Notes: generated by a model not told the origin, from the letters alone. A stretch of 64,000 nt of DNA from Acinetobacter gerneri DSM 14967 = CIP 107464 = MTCC 9824 (GCF_000368565.1 NZ_KB849549.1:416001-480000), one strand, 5' to 3'. Numbered from the stretch's first letter, positions 26,062 to 35,368 are shown. Numbers and translations: made by a program.

Positions 26062-27891
26062 TTAAATTTCGCGTACAGCACCTTTTGCAGCACTTGTTGT
26101 ATGCATCGCATACGCTTTAAGTGCTTTAGAAATTTTACGTGGACGTTCTTCAACTGGATGCCAGCCTTTCGCATCTTGTGCTTTACGGCGTTCAGCCATC
26201 ACTTCATCACTAACTTTCAAGTGAATAGTACGGTTTGGAATATCGATTTCGATGATATCGCCATCTTCAACCAAACCAATTGCACCACCCTCAGCCGCCT
26301 CTGGAGAAACGTGACCGATTGAAAGACCAGATGAACCGCCAGAGAAACGACCATCCGTAATCAAGGCACATTCTTTACCTAAACCTTTAGATTTGAGGTA
26401 ACTGGTTGGGTAAAGCATTTCTTGCATACCCGGACCACCACGTGGACCTTCGTAACGAATCACAACCACATCACCCGCTTTGATTTCGCCACCTAAGATC
26501 GCATCCACTGATGAATCTTGGCTTTCAAAGACACGTGCAGTACCGTTAAATTTGAGAATAGATTCATCTACACCCGCAGTTTTTACGATACAGCCATCAA
26601 TTGCGATGTTGCCATAAAGTACAGCCAAGCCACCATCTTTAGAGAAAGCATGTTCTAAATTGCGGATAACACCTGTCTCACGGTTACCATCTAAAGAGCT
26701 GTAGTAACGGTCTTGTGAGAACGCAGTTTGCGTTGGAACACCGCCCGGTGCAGATTTGAAGAATTTATATACATCTTGATCTTCAGTACGGATAATGTCC
26801 CATTTATCAAGTGCATCTTTAAGTGATTTTTCATGTACTGTTGGAACAGAAGTATCCAACAATCCTGCACGATCAAGCTCACCCAAGATCGACATGATAC
26901 CGCCAGCACGGTGCACATCTTCCATATGCACATCATTTTTTGCAGGTGCAACTTTACAAAGTACAGGCACTTTACGTGATAAACGATCAATATCGTCCAT
27001 AGTAAAATCAACGCCTGCTTCATTTGCAGCAGCAAGTAAGTGCAATACAGTATTGGTTGAACCGCCCATCGCAATATCCAAAGTCATCGCATTTTCATAA
27101 GATGCTTTTTGTGCGATATTGCGTGGTAAAACGTTTTCGTCATTTTGTTCATAATAACGTTTTGCAAGTTCTACGATGAGTGAACCTGCACGTTCAAATA
27201 ATTTTTTACGATTGGCGTGAGTTGCAAGTGTTGAACCATTGCCCGGCAATGACAAGCCCAAAGCTTCTGTTAAACAGTTCATTGAGTTTGCAGTAAACAT
27301 ACCCGAACAAGAACCACAGGTTGGACAAGCTGAACGCTCATATTCAGCAACTTCTTCATCAGTAAAATGTTCATCTGCTGCAACAATCATGGCATCGATC
27401 AAATCAATAGCTTTTTCATTGCCACGGATTTTGACTTTACCCGCTTCCATCGGACCGCCTGATACAAAGACCACTGGAATGTTCAAGCGCATCGCAGCCA
27501 TGAGCATTCCCGGTGTGATTTTGTCACAGTTAGAAATACAGACCATTGCATCAGCACAGTGCGCATTGACCATATATTCTACTGAGTCAGCGATCAAATC
27601 ACGTGATGGCAATGAATAAAGCATGCCATCGTGACCCATTGCAATCCCATCATCGACTGCAATGGTATTAAATTCTTTTGCTACACCGCCAGCAGCTTGA
27701 ATTTGCTCAGCGACCAGCTGTCCTAAATCTTTAAGATGAACATGACCTGGTACAAATTGGGTAAATGAGTTGACCACCGCAATAATCGGTTTACCAAAAT
27801 CTTCATCTTTCATTCCTGTCGCACGCCATAAACCGCGCGCGCCAGCCATATTTCTTCCATGTGTCGATGTTTTTGAACGATAGTCAGGCAT
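26062..27891 (-). CDS. ilvD: Dihydroxy-acid dehydratase
   Basis: Fe-S dehydratase of branched-chain amino acid synthesis; it converts 2,3-dihydroxy-isovalerate and -methylvalerate to the 2-oxo acids. Full-length at 609 residues from the ATG at 27891 (MPDYRSKTSTHGRNMAGARG), which has GGAA eight bases upstream; the frame continues 48 bases further but the family start is here. Cluster-binding Cys are in CISNCDKITPGMLMA and in CPTCGSCSGMFTANSMNC, and GPRGGPGMQEM and DGRFSGGSSGLSIGH near the C-terminus are the IlvD/Edd signatures. It is monocistronic, and a MITE-like element ends 16 bp after its stop. Confidence 0.97.
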   Translation of the reverse strand: MPDYRSKTSTHGRNMAGARGLWRATGMKDEDFGKPIIAVVNSFTQFVPGHVHLKDLGQLVAEQIQAAGGVAKEFNTIAVDDGIAMGHDGMLYSLPSRDLIADSVEYMVNAHCADAMVCISNCDKITPGMLMAAMRLNIPVVFVSGGPMEAGKVKIRGNEKAIDLIDAMIVAADEHFTDEEVAEYERSACPTCGSCSGMFTANSMNCLTEALGLSLPGNGSTLATHANRKKLFERAGSLIVELAKRYYEQNDENVLPRNIAQKASYENAMTLDIAMGGSTNTVLHLLAAANEAGVDFTMDDIDRLSRKVPVLCKVAPAKNDVHMEDVHRAGGIMSILGELDRAGLLDTSVPTVHEKSLKDALDKWDIIRTEDQDVYKFFKSAPGGVPTQTAFSQDRYYSSLDGNRETGVIRNLEHAFSKDGGLAVLYGNIAIDGCIVKTAGVDESILKFNGTARVFESQDSSVDAILGGEIKAGDVVVIRYEGPRGGPGMQEMLYPTSYLKSKGLGKECALITDGRFSGGSSGLSIGHVSPEAAEGGAIGLVEDGDIIEIDIPNRTIHLKVSDEVMAERRKAQDAKGWHPVEERPRKISKALKAYAMHTTSAAKGAVREI

Positions 27892-28212
27892 TATAGTTTC
27901 CAACATTGTTTGAGCTTGAAAATGGATCCTAAGATCCACTCTGGCTAAATTGACTGATGTATATCTAAAGATCAGCTAAGAATAGCGACATCATACTACA
28001 AGTGTTTAACAGGCGATCATGTTTATGATCTTTTTTTATACAATATAAAAACTATTAAAGATGATGTGATCTATATAAAAATAAACGGTTACTGAAATCT
28101 AATATAAACCTTAAAGGCAAGATTAAACATCATTGTTACATGAATAATTTTTCATTTTTTCATAAAATATTATTATCAATAATTCATTTTATAAAAATAT
28201 TCATTTATAAGA
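27892..28212. other. A/T-rich intergenic region upstream of ilvD
   Basis: No gene is seen. The part from about 28135 to 28210 is extremely A/T-rich with repeated TTCAT and ATAAAA runs, as in curved or nucleoid-protein-bound DNA, and it lies next to the autotransporter gene set. The ilvD promoter must lie in the left part. Confidence 0.45.
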
Positions 28213-28232
28213 AAGGCTTCCGAAGAAGCCTT
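28213..28232 (-). terminator. Terminator-like hairpin after the adhesin gene run
   Basis: AAGGCTTC and GAAGCCTT form a perfect 8-bp stem; on the minus strand the loop is TTCG, a very stable tetraloop. It is 12 bases after the last gene of the run. The U-run after it on the minus strand is poor (UCUUAUAAA), so it may be a stabilising 3' end as much as a terminator. Confidence 0.7.
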
Positions 28233-28244
28233 ATTGACAATAAA

Positions 28245-28670
28245 TTATTGCTTAATCAGATAGAGGCTGGTGCATTGTTTTCCAGCGGTATCTTGGCAAA
28301 TTTGAGCAGTCTTTGCAGATACCCATTTCAAAGTAAAATTGAGCTGTGAATTGTTAAAATCATGTGCAGCACTGCCACATGAAGCTTGTTTGTTATCTGC
28401 TGTAACTTTCAAGGTCAAAATATCCAATGCTTTTGGATCATTGTTGTTACGCATCACTGCAAAACTACCACTCATACGTTTTTGCAAGCTGTTGTATTGA
28501 AATTGACCTGGCTTTTTAAATTGGTAAGTTTCTGAACATTTTTTTTGCGCATTGAAAATCGTCCAAGTACCCCAGAAATCTTTGTCTAGATTGACTTGCG
28601 ATTTTTCAAATGCTTGAGCTTGCATTGCCATACCTAAGCTCAATGTAACGAAAGCTAATTTTTTTAACAT
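28245..28670 (-). CDS. Small secreted Cys-containing protein, paralogue of its neighbour
   Basis: A 141-residue protein with a signal peptide (MLKKLAFVTLSLGMAMQAQA, cleaved after AQA). The mature part begins with FWGTWTI and has four Cys in the pattern KKCSETYQF, KQASCGSA, QICQDTAGKQC, which is shared with the gene just upstream (VTADNKQASC here, FTADNQKADC there). The fold may be a small lipocalin-like or protease-inhibitor-like barrel, by the GxW start, but that is a guess. The ATG at 28670 has GGAAGAG upstream. It is the last gene in the minus-strand run beginning with the trimeric autotransporter. Confidence 0.72.
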   Translation of the reverse strand: MLKKLAFVTLSLGMAMQAQAFEKSQVNLDKDFWGTWTIFNAQKKCSETYQFKKPGQFQYNSLQKRMSGSFAVMRNNNDPKALDILTLKVTADNKQASCGSAAHDFNNSQLNFTLKWVSAKTAQICQDTAGKQCTSLYLIKQ

Positions 28671-28688
28671 TTTTGACTCTTCCAATAA

Positions 28689-29132
28689 TTAAAGTTCTGG
28701 GCGTAAATATACGGGACAATTTTTTCCAAACTCATCTAAACAAAAGAGAATCTTTTGATTTGATTCTTTTTTAATATAATTAGATGAGGTTTGACCTACT
28801 AGATTTTGAGCGTTGCCTACACAATCTGCTTTTTGATTATCTGCAGTAAAACGAAACACCACCATCGGCAATTTTTCACTATCATCCGATGGAATAAATT
28901 CATAATTAGCCTTGACCTTCTGGCTAGCACTTGTAATTGTCAGCTCTTGTGCATTTAAAAATTGGTATTGCTCAACACAACTGCTATTTGGAAGAACAAG
29001 ACCCCATTTGGCACTTTTTTTCATCAACTCAATTGCTGAATTATCAGCGGCATGAGTCATAGATGGAATTGCTGCGCTGCAGAATGTCGCCATGGTTAAT
29101 AATGCAGTACAGGCAAATATCGTCTTTTTCAT
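28689..29132 (-). CDS. Small secreted Cys-containing protein, paralogue of its neighbour
   Basis: A 147-residue protein with a signal peptide ending near THAA (about residue 29). The mature part (KWGLVLPNSSCVEQYQF, then FTADNQKADCVGNAQNL, then FCLDEFGKNCPVYL) aligns by eye with the downstream gene, with the same four Cys. That suggests two conserved disulfides and a gene duplication. It starts 48 bp after tpgA and 18 bp before the next gene, so all are probably one transcript. No family is recognised. A role in adhesin display or assembly is a guess from location only. Confidence 0.72.
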   Translation of the reverse strand: MKKTIFACTALLTMATFCSAAIPSMTHAADNSAIELMKKSAKWGLVLPNSSCVEQYQFLNAQELTITSASQKVKANYEFIPSDDSEKLPMVVFRFTADNQKADCVGNAQNLVGQTSSNYIKKESNQKILFCLDEFGKNCPVYLRPEL

Positions 29133-29180
29133 ATCAATAAAATGCTCTCATCTTGTGTCGTATTATATTTTTCCAATGTA

Positions 29181-29978
29181 TTACCATGTAATCGTGACAC
29201 GACGGTTTGGCGCTAAGCATTCAACCATGTGTATTTTGCTATTTTCACCCGTACAGTGTTGAAAAGCATCCGTTTTACTTTGTGCAGTATATGCAATTCG
29301 ATCAGCATTGATCCCTTGCGCTGTCAGCATGTTAACGACCGTTTTAGCACGTTGATTAGATAATGTTTGGTTATATCCATCTGTACCTAAAGGATCAGTA
29401 TAAGCAGCAATTTTCACCTGCTGTGGATCTTGAGATTGCTTGATTTGCGTTGCAATTTCAGCGATTTTTTCAGGATTTTTTACGCCTGCTTGATCACCTC
29501 GATCAAAGTAAAATAATACATTTGCCGTCTGTTGTTCTAAGGAAACCGTTGTTTGTTCTGTAGCAGATTGGTTATTGCTGCCCCATTTCATCAATCCCTG
29601 ACATTCTTCACCTTTCCAATAATATTGTTGTACTAGGTAGTTTTTATCAAAATCAATGCGGAGTTGGCAACGTTTATATGTATTATTTTCAGGTTGGCGA
29701 ATGTCTAATACATAATTCCAAGTTCGTACACGAAATAATCCTGTAGAAAATTGTGGATCATCCAATATAAAACGGATTTGATCTTTATTTAAACCTTTGT
29801 CCAATCTAGCAACTTGATCATATTCATAACGATTCGGTTGTTTCTGTTTGCTGTCTTCGAGCTTTGGAAATTGGATTTGTGTATTTTGAGTTGCTTCATC
29901 GCTATTTGCTGCATATGAAACGGTACTTAGCATGGCACTGAATAGTGCACATAATAGGCTATTTTTATATGTCATCAT
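29181..29978 (-). CDS. tpgA: TpgA-like OmpA-domain protein, partner of the adhesin
   Basis: A 265-residue periplasmic protein: signal peptide (to about residue 23), a BamE/SmpA-like region (about 50-135; LDKGLNKDQIRFILDDPQF and FDKNYLVQQYYWKG) and a C-terminal OmpA peptidoglycan-binding domain (KIAAYTDPLGTDGYNQTLSNQRA, ending in CLAPNRRVTITW). This domain order and its place directly after a trimeric autotransporter match TpgA of Acinetobacter sp. Tol 5, which links the adhesin anchor to peptidoglycan. Two Cys late in the OmpA domain may pair. The gap to the adhesin is 63 bp and holds a UUCG-type hairpin. Confidence 0.88.
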   Translation of the reverse strand: MMTYKNSLLCALFSAMLSTVSYAANSDEATQNTQIQFPKLEDSKQKQPNRYEYDQVARLDKGLNKDQIRFILDDPQFSTGLFRVRTWNYVLDIRQPENNTYKRCQLRIDFDKNYLVQQYYWKGEECQGLMKWGSNNQSATEQTTVSLEQQTANVLFYFDRGDQAGVKNPEKIAEIATQIKQSQDPQQVKIAAYTDPLGTDGYNQTLSNQRAKTVVNMLTAQGINADRIAYTAQSKTDAFQHCTGENSKIHMVECLAPNRRVTITW

Positions 29979-30010
29979 GATCAGGCTCTGTTCATTCTTG
30001 GAAAATTGTA

Positions 30011-30032
30011 GGAAGACTCCGAAGAGCCTTCC
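30011..30032 (-). other. Intercistronic hairpin between adhesin gene and tpgA
   Basis: On the minus strand GGAAGGCTC and GAGTCTTCC form a nine-pair stem (one G-U) capped by a TTCG tetraloop. No U-run follows on that strand. It is more likely to slow decay or partly stop transcription between the long adhesin cistron and tpgA than to be a full terminator. Confidence 0.6.
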
Positions 30033-30041
30033 TTTTTTGTC

Positions 30042-33000
30042 TTAGTCTATTACACCACTTACCCCAATACGGAAGCTTGGAGAGCCTTGTGAATCAGTTG
30101 CCGCACCTCCTGTAAGTGACCATTTTCCACTATCAGCTGTTTTACGAAGGGTCACACCTACTGCACTTTCACCGCCATGGTAAGCCGCACCTGCTGCATA
30201 GGTATATTTACCTGGTACATACGGTGCCGATTCTAGAGATAATGCTGCTGCAATACCTGCATTGGCTTTTTTCTCTACACTGTCAATACGGCTATTGGTT
30301 GAACGGAAGGCATCTTCTAAACGACTGCTCACGTTGTCAATTTTGCTGTTCAAGGCTTTATCGGCATTATCAAGTGCAGTTACCGCATCACCCACATTGT
30401 TGTATGACTTATCACTGACATTGTATGTCGGTGCTGTGAAGCTACCTGTGATATTGTCATAACCTGCACCACCACCCAGATATTGAACCACTGCTTGGTT
30501 GGTCGCATTCAACTGTGAACCATTTACTGCATCTTTTGATCCACTTGTCACAGCGCCATTTGCTACACCAGTAATAACACGATCACCCGCTGTACCACTG
30601 ACATCGACTTTATTACCACCTGTGCCTTTTGCAACGGTCACAGTAGCATCTTTGTCTGCCTGTTGAACGAGACCTACAGAGCCATTATTCAATTCATTTT
30701 TGATATTGGTAATATCATTACTGTTTTGAGTAATTTGACCTTGTAAGTCGTCGCGTACACCAGCCAATTGGCTACCATTCACTGCATCTTTTGATCCAGC
30801 TTCCACTTTACCGTCAGCGACATTATGGATACCTGTTCCATCTGTTCCGCCAGCAAGTGTAATGTTGTTTTTGTCTGTCGAGCCATCTGCATTTTTGTCA
30901 TATTGAACTGCTGTCTCATTTAGATTACCAAGGTCTTTTGTCACCCCTGCAATCGCATTATCAAGCTGTCCTTTATTAATTGCATCTGTCGCATTGACTG
31001 CATTTCCAACATTACTAATGGTTTGTCCACCAGCATTAATACCTGATTTAGTCACACTTGGCCCACCAGCAATGGTTAGACCATTGTTGTTAAGCATGAC
31101 AGCACCATTGTTAATGTTGACTCCATTTGCACCATAATTAGTACTATTGGTGCCATCAGTAACTTGAGTACCACTTGCAGTCAGTGTTGACACTTTATTC
31201 GGATCATTCTTATCTACAGTTTGTACACTGGTCAAACCTTTCAGATCACTGTTCAAGCTCGCTTGTAACTGTCCTTGAGTCGCTGTTGTACTAATGTTTT
31301 GATCACCGATAATCGCTAGGTTTGTTCCAAGTTTATTACTTGAACCTGTACCCTTATCACCTGTAAATGTCAGTGGTGTTGTTACCGCAGCATTTAAGCT
31401 ACTGATCGCATCACCGACACTACTCGCTGTAGTCTGGCTACCATCAAGATTGGTCAGGTTATAACTTGGTGCAGTAATCGAACCCGTTGCTGAATCGTAT
31501 TTTGAACCGCCACCCAAAGCTGTTGCTGTACTTTCACCCAAGGTAGCCGATTTGCCATCTTGTGCTTTTGAAGCTGCATCTAACTGTGCTTTATTGACTG
31601 CATCGTTAGCATTTACTGCATCCGCAACATTGCTAATGGTTTTATTGCCCGCATTGATACCAGCTGAAGTTACGCTTGGTCCGCCTGCTATGGTTAAGCC
31701 ATCTTTATTTACAGTGACTGCACCGTTATTTAGGTTAATACCATCTGCACCATATAGCGCAGTGTTATTGCCATTTTTAACAGTTAAACCACTATTATCC
31801 AGTTTGCTATTGCCAGCAGTGATGCTATCGATAGTTAAATCTTTGTTCAAAGTCACCGCGATTTGGTCTTGCGTTGCTGTGGTGGTGATGTTGCTATCGC
31901 CAACAACTGCTAAGGTTGAACCAAGCTTGTTACTTGAGCCTGTTCCTTTGTCACCACTAAAGTTCAGTGGTGTAGTCACCGCTGTATTTAAGCTGCTGAT
32001 CGCATCGCCAACTGTTGCTGCTGTACTGTTACTGCCGTCAAGATTGGTGATTTGGTAGTTCGGTGCTGTAACAACGCCATCTTTGTATGTTGATGAACCA
32101 CCCAAGTTTTGTGCAAGGCTGTTACCCAAGGCATCTGTCGCAGCTTGGCCACCCGCATTTGCCGCATCCAATTGGCCTTTATTGACCGCATCTGAAGCCG
32201 CCGCACCGTCTTTAACACCCGTGATGGTTTGTCCATTGGCATTGATGCCTTTGTTATCAACCGTCACACCGCCTGCATTGATGCTATCTACTGTAATTGC
32301 TTTGTTTAGGCTGACTGCAACTTTGCCTTGGCTGGCTGCGGTCGTTATATTGCTATCACCAGTAATGGCTAATGTTGAGCCGAGTTGATTCGTTGATGAA
32401 CCGCTATCACCCGTGAATGTAAGTGGATTAAATGCCTGATTTTTTACATATTGTACAGCATCATTGATATTGTCTTTGCCAGTTCCACCAATATCAGAAG
32501 TTGTTACAGTTCCATCACTATTGCTAATTTGAGATTTGCCACCAAGAAGTGTCGCAAGATTGCTTTGTGCTTCCCAAAGCTGGCTACCATTGATGCCATC
32601 TTTACTTGTAGCTGATACGACACCATTAGCTAAGTTGGTAATCCCATTTGGTGCATCTGCCAAATCCAAACCATTTGCATTTAAACTTGGGCCATTTGCT
32701 ATTGAAATGCCATCTGCAGAAACTGTAGTAGAACCCTCTGCATTGCTTACAACCAATCCAGTACTATTTAACACCGAGCTATTACCAGCACCGTCAGTCG
32801 TGGTTACGCTTTTTAATGTAATGTCTGGATTAAGTTTAATTTGGGCTTGGTTAGCCGTCACAGCAGTGGTGATATTGGTATCACCCACGATCGCAAAAGT
32901 AGAACCTAGTTTGTTGCTTGATGTGCCTGAAGCAGCATCTTTGAAATATAACGGCGTGGTTACTGCTGTATTTAAACTATTTAATGCCGCTGCAACACCT

Positions 33001-34919
33001 GTAACATTGCTAGCAACGCCATTTGGATTGCTCACAACACTATATGTTGGTGCTGTAAGTGCACCTGTCGCTGAATTATAACTTGCACCACCACCCAAAG
33101 CTGTAGCTGTAGTAGTCCCCAAATTATCTGCATTGGCTTTCACCGCATTTAACTGTGAAACATTGACTGCATCTGTAAGCGCGCTGCCTGCCAATACATT
33201 ACTAATCACTTTATTTCCAGCATTGACACCTGAAGTCGTCATGCTTGGACCATTGGTAATGCTGACACCCGACGCGTTCAATGTTGTAGTGTTAGTTCCA
33301 TTAGTAACGGTTGTTCCTGTTGCCGATGTTGTCAGCGTATTCGTGCCCTGTTTCAGCACATTAGTAGTTGAAGTAGAGGTATTTGTATTGCCACTTGCAT
33401 CGGTAATTTTTGTACCCGTAGCATTCATCACAGTGCTATTTCCAGCACCGTCAGTTGTTGTTACGCTCGTTAAGCTTATATTTGGTTTTAATTGAACTTT
33501 TACCTGCCCCGCTGTTACTGCAGTGGCTATGTTTGTGTCACCCACGATCGCAAAACTAGAGTTTAATTTATTGCTCGTCGTGCCTGTATCACCTGTAAAT
33601 GTAATTGGCTTTTGAATCGCTGCATTTAAACTTGTGATTGCAGCCCCAACATTATTTACATTAGTCGTGGCACCTGTGTTTGGATCAGTCAGTACCGCAT
33701 AAGTAGGTGCTGTAATCCCTCCTGCCGCTGTGTTCGCAGTTGCGCCCCCGCCTAAAGCTGCTGCAGTATTTGCTGCAACATTGGCAAGCTCTTGATTGGT
33801 GTTATATAACTGTGAACCATTGATTGCATCCGTACTAGTTGCTGTAATTTGACCTGCCGCTACATTTTGAATTTGGCGCTTTAATGACGATGTTCCAACA
33901 CTGATAACACTGGCATCGGCAGCTCCTGTTGCAGTATAACTCTTGCCATTAATGACTTGGTTCGTACCATCTACTGATGCAGATGTAATCGATGTTGCCC
34001 CTAATGCTACGCTATTTGCAATCGTAGATTGTGCACCAGCACCAAGCGCAACCGCCCCAATAGCCGTTGCTGAGGTTCTTCCAGCAAGACCACCATAAGA
34101 ACTATTCCCCCCAATTGCAATAGAACTCTGTGCTTGTGCCTGAGCACCTGAACCCAATGCAACACTATATAGTTCACTGGCATTTGTATCAGAACCAATA
34201 CTAATTGCCTTATCTTTTGTCGCACGCGATTGTGTACCGATAGCAACAGTATTTATCCCTAAAGAATTTGAACTTACGCCAACTGCAATTGCGCCACCTG
34301 TACTATTTGCTGTAGCAGATGAGCCAATCGCTAGAGCCGCCTGATTTGATGCTCCTTGACTATTTGCAACTGACCCATAGCCTATAGCAGTCGAATAACC
34401 TGATTGAGCGGCTGTACCTGAACCTAAAGAAAGAGAATTTACGCCCGATGCTTTTGAGTTATAACCAAACGCACTCGCTCCAGTCGCTGTTGCTGATGCA
34501 TAATTGACACCATCATTATTTCCAGCACCTACAGCAGTCGCATTTGCTGCCGTTGCTCTACTATCATTACCTAACGCTAAAGCACCTGTACCACTTGCAT
34601 TCGCTCCCGATCCCATAGCAACTGCACTATTGCCTGATGCAACGACGGCATTACCAATACCAATTGCATAAGTTCCACTTACATTTGCTGCATAAGCATC
34701 TGAAGATGACAGACCTATAGCGCCTGAACCACTAGCTACTGCATTCCCTGATGTCCAAGCAGCATCTACCGTCGGACTAAAAGTTACCATTAATGTCAGT
34801 GCTACAGACCCTACCGCCAAAGTAGTGTTTGATGATTTTGTTTTGCCTTTCGCAATCTCTGAAACTGCAACCCAAGTACCGAGAGTTGCATTCCAAATCA
34901 CTTTATAAATCTTGTTCAT
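30042..34919 (-). CDS. Trimeric autotransporter adhesin (Ata/AtaA-like)
   Basis: Surface fibre of the YadA/Hia type Vc secretion family, 1,625 residues. It starts with an extended signal peptide (MNKIYKVIWNATLGTWVAVSE, ESPR type, to about residue 53). Then come a YadA-like head with many 14-residue SVALG/AIGxxA repeats (about 60-330), a long stalk of FxG/neck-type modules in which an ALGGG..TAPTY block recurs near residues 386, 606, 793, 938, 1136 and 1479, and coiled-coil neck repeats (INGSQLYN, DAVNKAQLD). It ends in a YadA anchor (about 1,550-1,625) finishing in a Ser/Phe-rich beta strand and VID. Homologues bind host matrix or abiotic surfaces. The next gene encodes TpgA. Internal repeats make copy-number change likely. 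Confidence 0.95.
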   Translation of the reverse strand: MNKIYKVIWNATLGTWVAVSEIAKGKTKSSNTTLAVGSVALTLMVTFSPTVDAAWTSGNAVASGSGAIGLSSSDAYAANVSGTYAIGIGNAVVASGNSAVAMGSGANASGTGALALGNDSRATAANATAVGAGNNDGVNYASATATGASAFGYNSKASGVNSLSLGSGTAAQSGYSTAIGYGSVANSQGASNQAALAIGSSATANSTGGAIAVGVSSNSLGINTVAIGTQSRATKDKAISIGSDTNASELYSVALGSGAQAQAQSSIAIGGNSSYGGLAGRTSATAIGAVALGAGAQSTIANSVALGATSITSASVDGTNQVINGKSYTATGAADASVISVGTSSLKRQIQNVAAGQITATSTDAINGSQLYNTNQELANVAANTAAALGGGATANTAAGGITAPTYAVLTDPNTGATTNVNNVGAAITSLNAAIQKPITFTGDTGTTSNKLNSSFAIVGDTNIATAVTAGQVKVQLKPNISLTSVTTTDGAGNSTVMNATGTKITDASGNTNTSTSTTNVLKQGTNTLTTSATGTTVTNGTNTTTLNASGVSITNGPSMTTSGVNAGNKVISNVLAGSALTDAVNVSQLNAVKANADNLGTTTATALGGGASYNSATGALTAPTYSVVSNPNGVASNVTGVAAALNSLNTAVTTPLYFKDAASGTSSNKLGSTFAIVGDTNITTAVTANQAQIKLNPDITLKSVTTTDGAGNSSVLNSTGLVVSNAEGSTTVSADGISIANGPSLNANGLDLADAPNGITNLANGVVSATSKDGINGSQLWEAQSNLATLLGGKSQISNSDGTVTTSDIGGTGKDNINDAVQYVKNQAFNPLTFTGDSGSSTNQLGSTLAITGDSNITTAASQGKVAVSLNKAITVDSINAGGVTVDNKGINANGQTITGVKDGAAASDAVNKGQLDAANAGGQAATDALGNSLAQNLGGSSTYKDGVVTAPNYQITNLDGSNSTAATVGDAISSLNTAVTTPLNFSGDKGTGSSNKLGSTLAVVGDSNITTTATQDQIAVTLNKDLTIDSITAGNSKLDNSGLTVKNGNNTALYGADGINLNNGAVTVNKDGLTIAGGPSVTSAGINAGNKTISNVADAVNANDAVNKAQLDAASKAQDGKSATLGESTATALGGGSKYDSATGSITAPSYNLTNLDGSQTTASSVGDAISSLNAAVTTPLTFTGDKGTGSSNKLGTNLAIIGDQNISTTATQGQLQASLNSDLKGLTSVQTVDKNDPNKVSTLTASGTQVTDGTNSTNYGANGVNINNGAVMLNNNGLTIAGGPSVTKSGINAGGQTISNVGNAVNATDAINKGQLDNAIAGVTKDLGNLNETAVQYDKNADGSTDKNNITLAGGTDGTGIHNVADGKVEAGSKDAVNGSQLAGVRDDLQGQITQNSNDITNIKNELNNGSVGLVQQADKDATVTVAKGTGGNKVDVSGTAGDRVITGVANGAVTSGSKDAVNGSQLNATNQAVVQYLGGGAGYDNITGSFTAPTYNVSDKSYNNVGDAVTALDNADKALNSKIDNVSSRLEDAFRSTNSRIDSVEKKANAGIAAALSLESAPYVPGKYTYAAGAAYHGGESAVGVTLRKTADSGKWSLTGGAATDSQGSPSFRIGVSGVID

Positions 34920-35330
34920 TTTTTACCTCAAGGTACCCCAATTGGGTCTGTTTTTTGTGCTGTTTTTTTGTGCACCACTTGACACATATTTAACAATAAC
35001 GATACATGCAAGTAAATAGATTTTTGCAAACTATTTAACATTTTTTGTATTTTAACTAGATGGATTCACAGTTAAGTTTCAATATATGATTATTATCAAC
35101 TTATAACCAATAATGTTAAAATATATCAATAAAAAACAATATTATATGAATTATTTTTATTGTTTTAATTATTTTTAATATTAATTTAATCTTCACAATA
35201 AAGATTAATTTTTAGACATTTTGTTTATTAATCACCCTAAAAGAGAATTATTATCAACTTTTACATAAACAATACGCATAATTTTTTTATTTCTGTACTA
35301 AATTTCCCACAAATGGAGAGCAGCATAATT
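34920..35330. promoter_or_regulatory. A/T-rich divergent region between adhesin and fmt
   Basis: No gene is seen. ATTATTATCAACTT occurs twice in the same direction at 35089-35102 and 35247-35260; its complement contains GATAATAAT, which is close to a Fur half site. The region is strongly A/T-rich, as is usual near surface-adhesin genes. Promoters for the adhesin are presumed here, but no single one is convincing. Confidence 0.45.
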
Positions 35331-35339
35331 TGCTATAAT
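35331..35339 (+). promoter_or_regulatory. Extended -10 promoter element for fmt-rsmB
   Basis: TGCTATAAT has the TGn extension and a perfect TATAAT, about 30 bases before the probable fmt start. No good -35 is seen, which is allowed for extended -10 promoters. Confidence 0.6.
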
Positions 35340-35368
35340 AAGAACAATCTTTATTTTGAGTTTTGCTC

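Noticed and set aside
27892..27939. Longer start for ilvD
   Set aside because: The family starts at MPDYRSKTSTHG; the upstream residues have no conserved feature and the ribosome site fits the later ATG.
28140..28349. Plus-strand open frame of 69 codons
   Set aside because: It runs through an A/T-rich gap, a terminator and the 3' end of a real minus-strand gene, and has no ribosome site.
31552..33495. Several long plus-strand open frames opposite the adhesin gene
   Set aside because: They mirror the low-complexity Ala/Thr/Asn repeats of the adhesin on the other strand; products are repetitive Leu/Val/Pro-rich with no ribosome site or family pattern.
30042..34919. Regular repeats that could suggest a CRISPR or satellite array
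   Set aside because: The repeats are protein-level stalk and head modules inside one open frame, of unequal length and divergent at DNA level.
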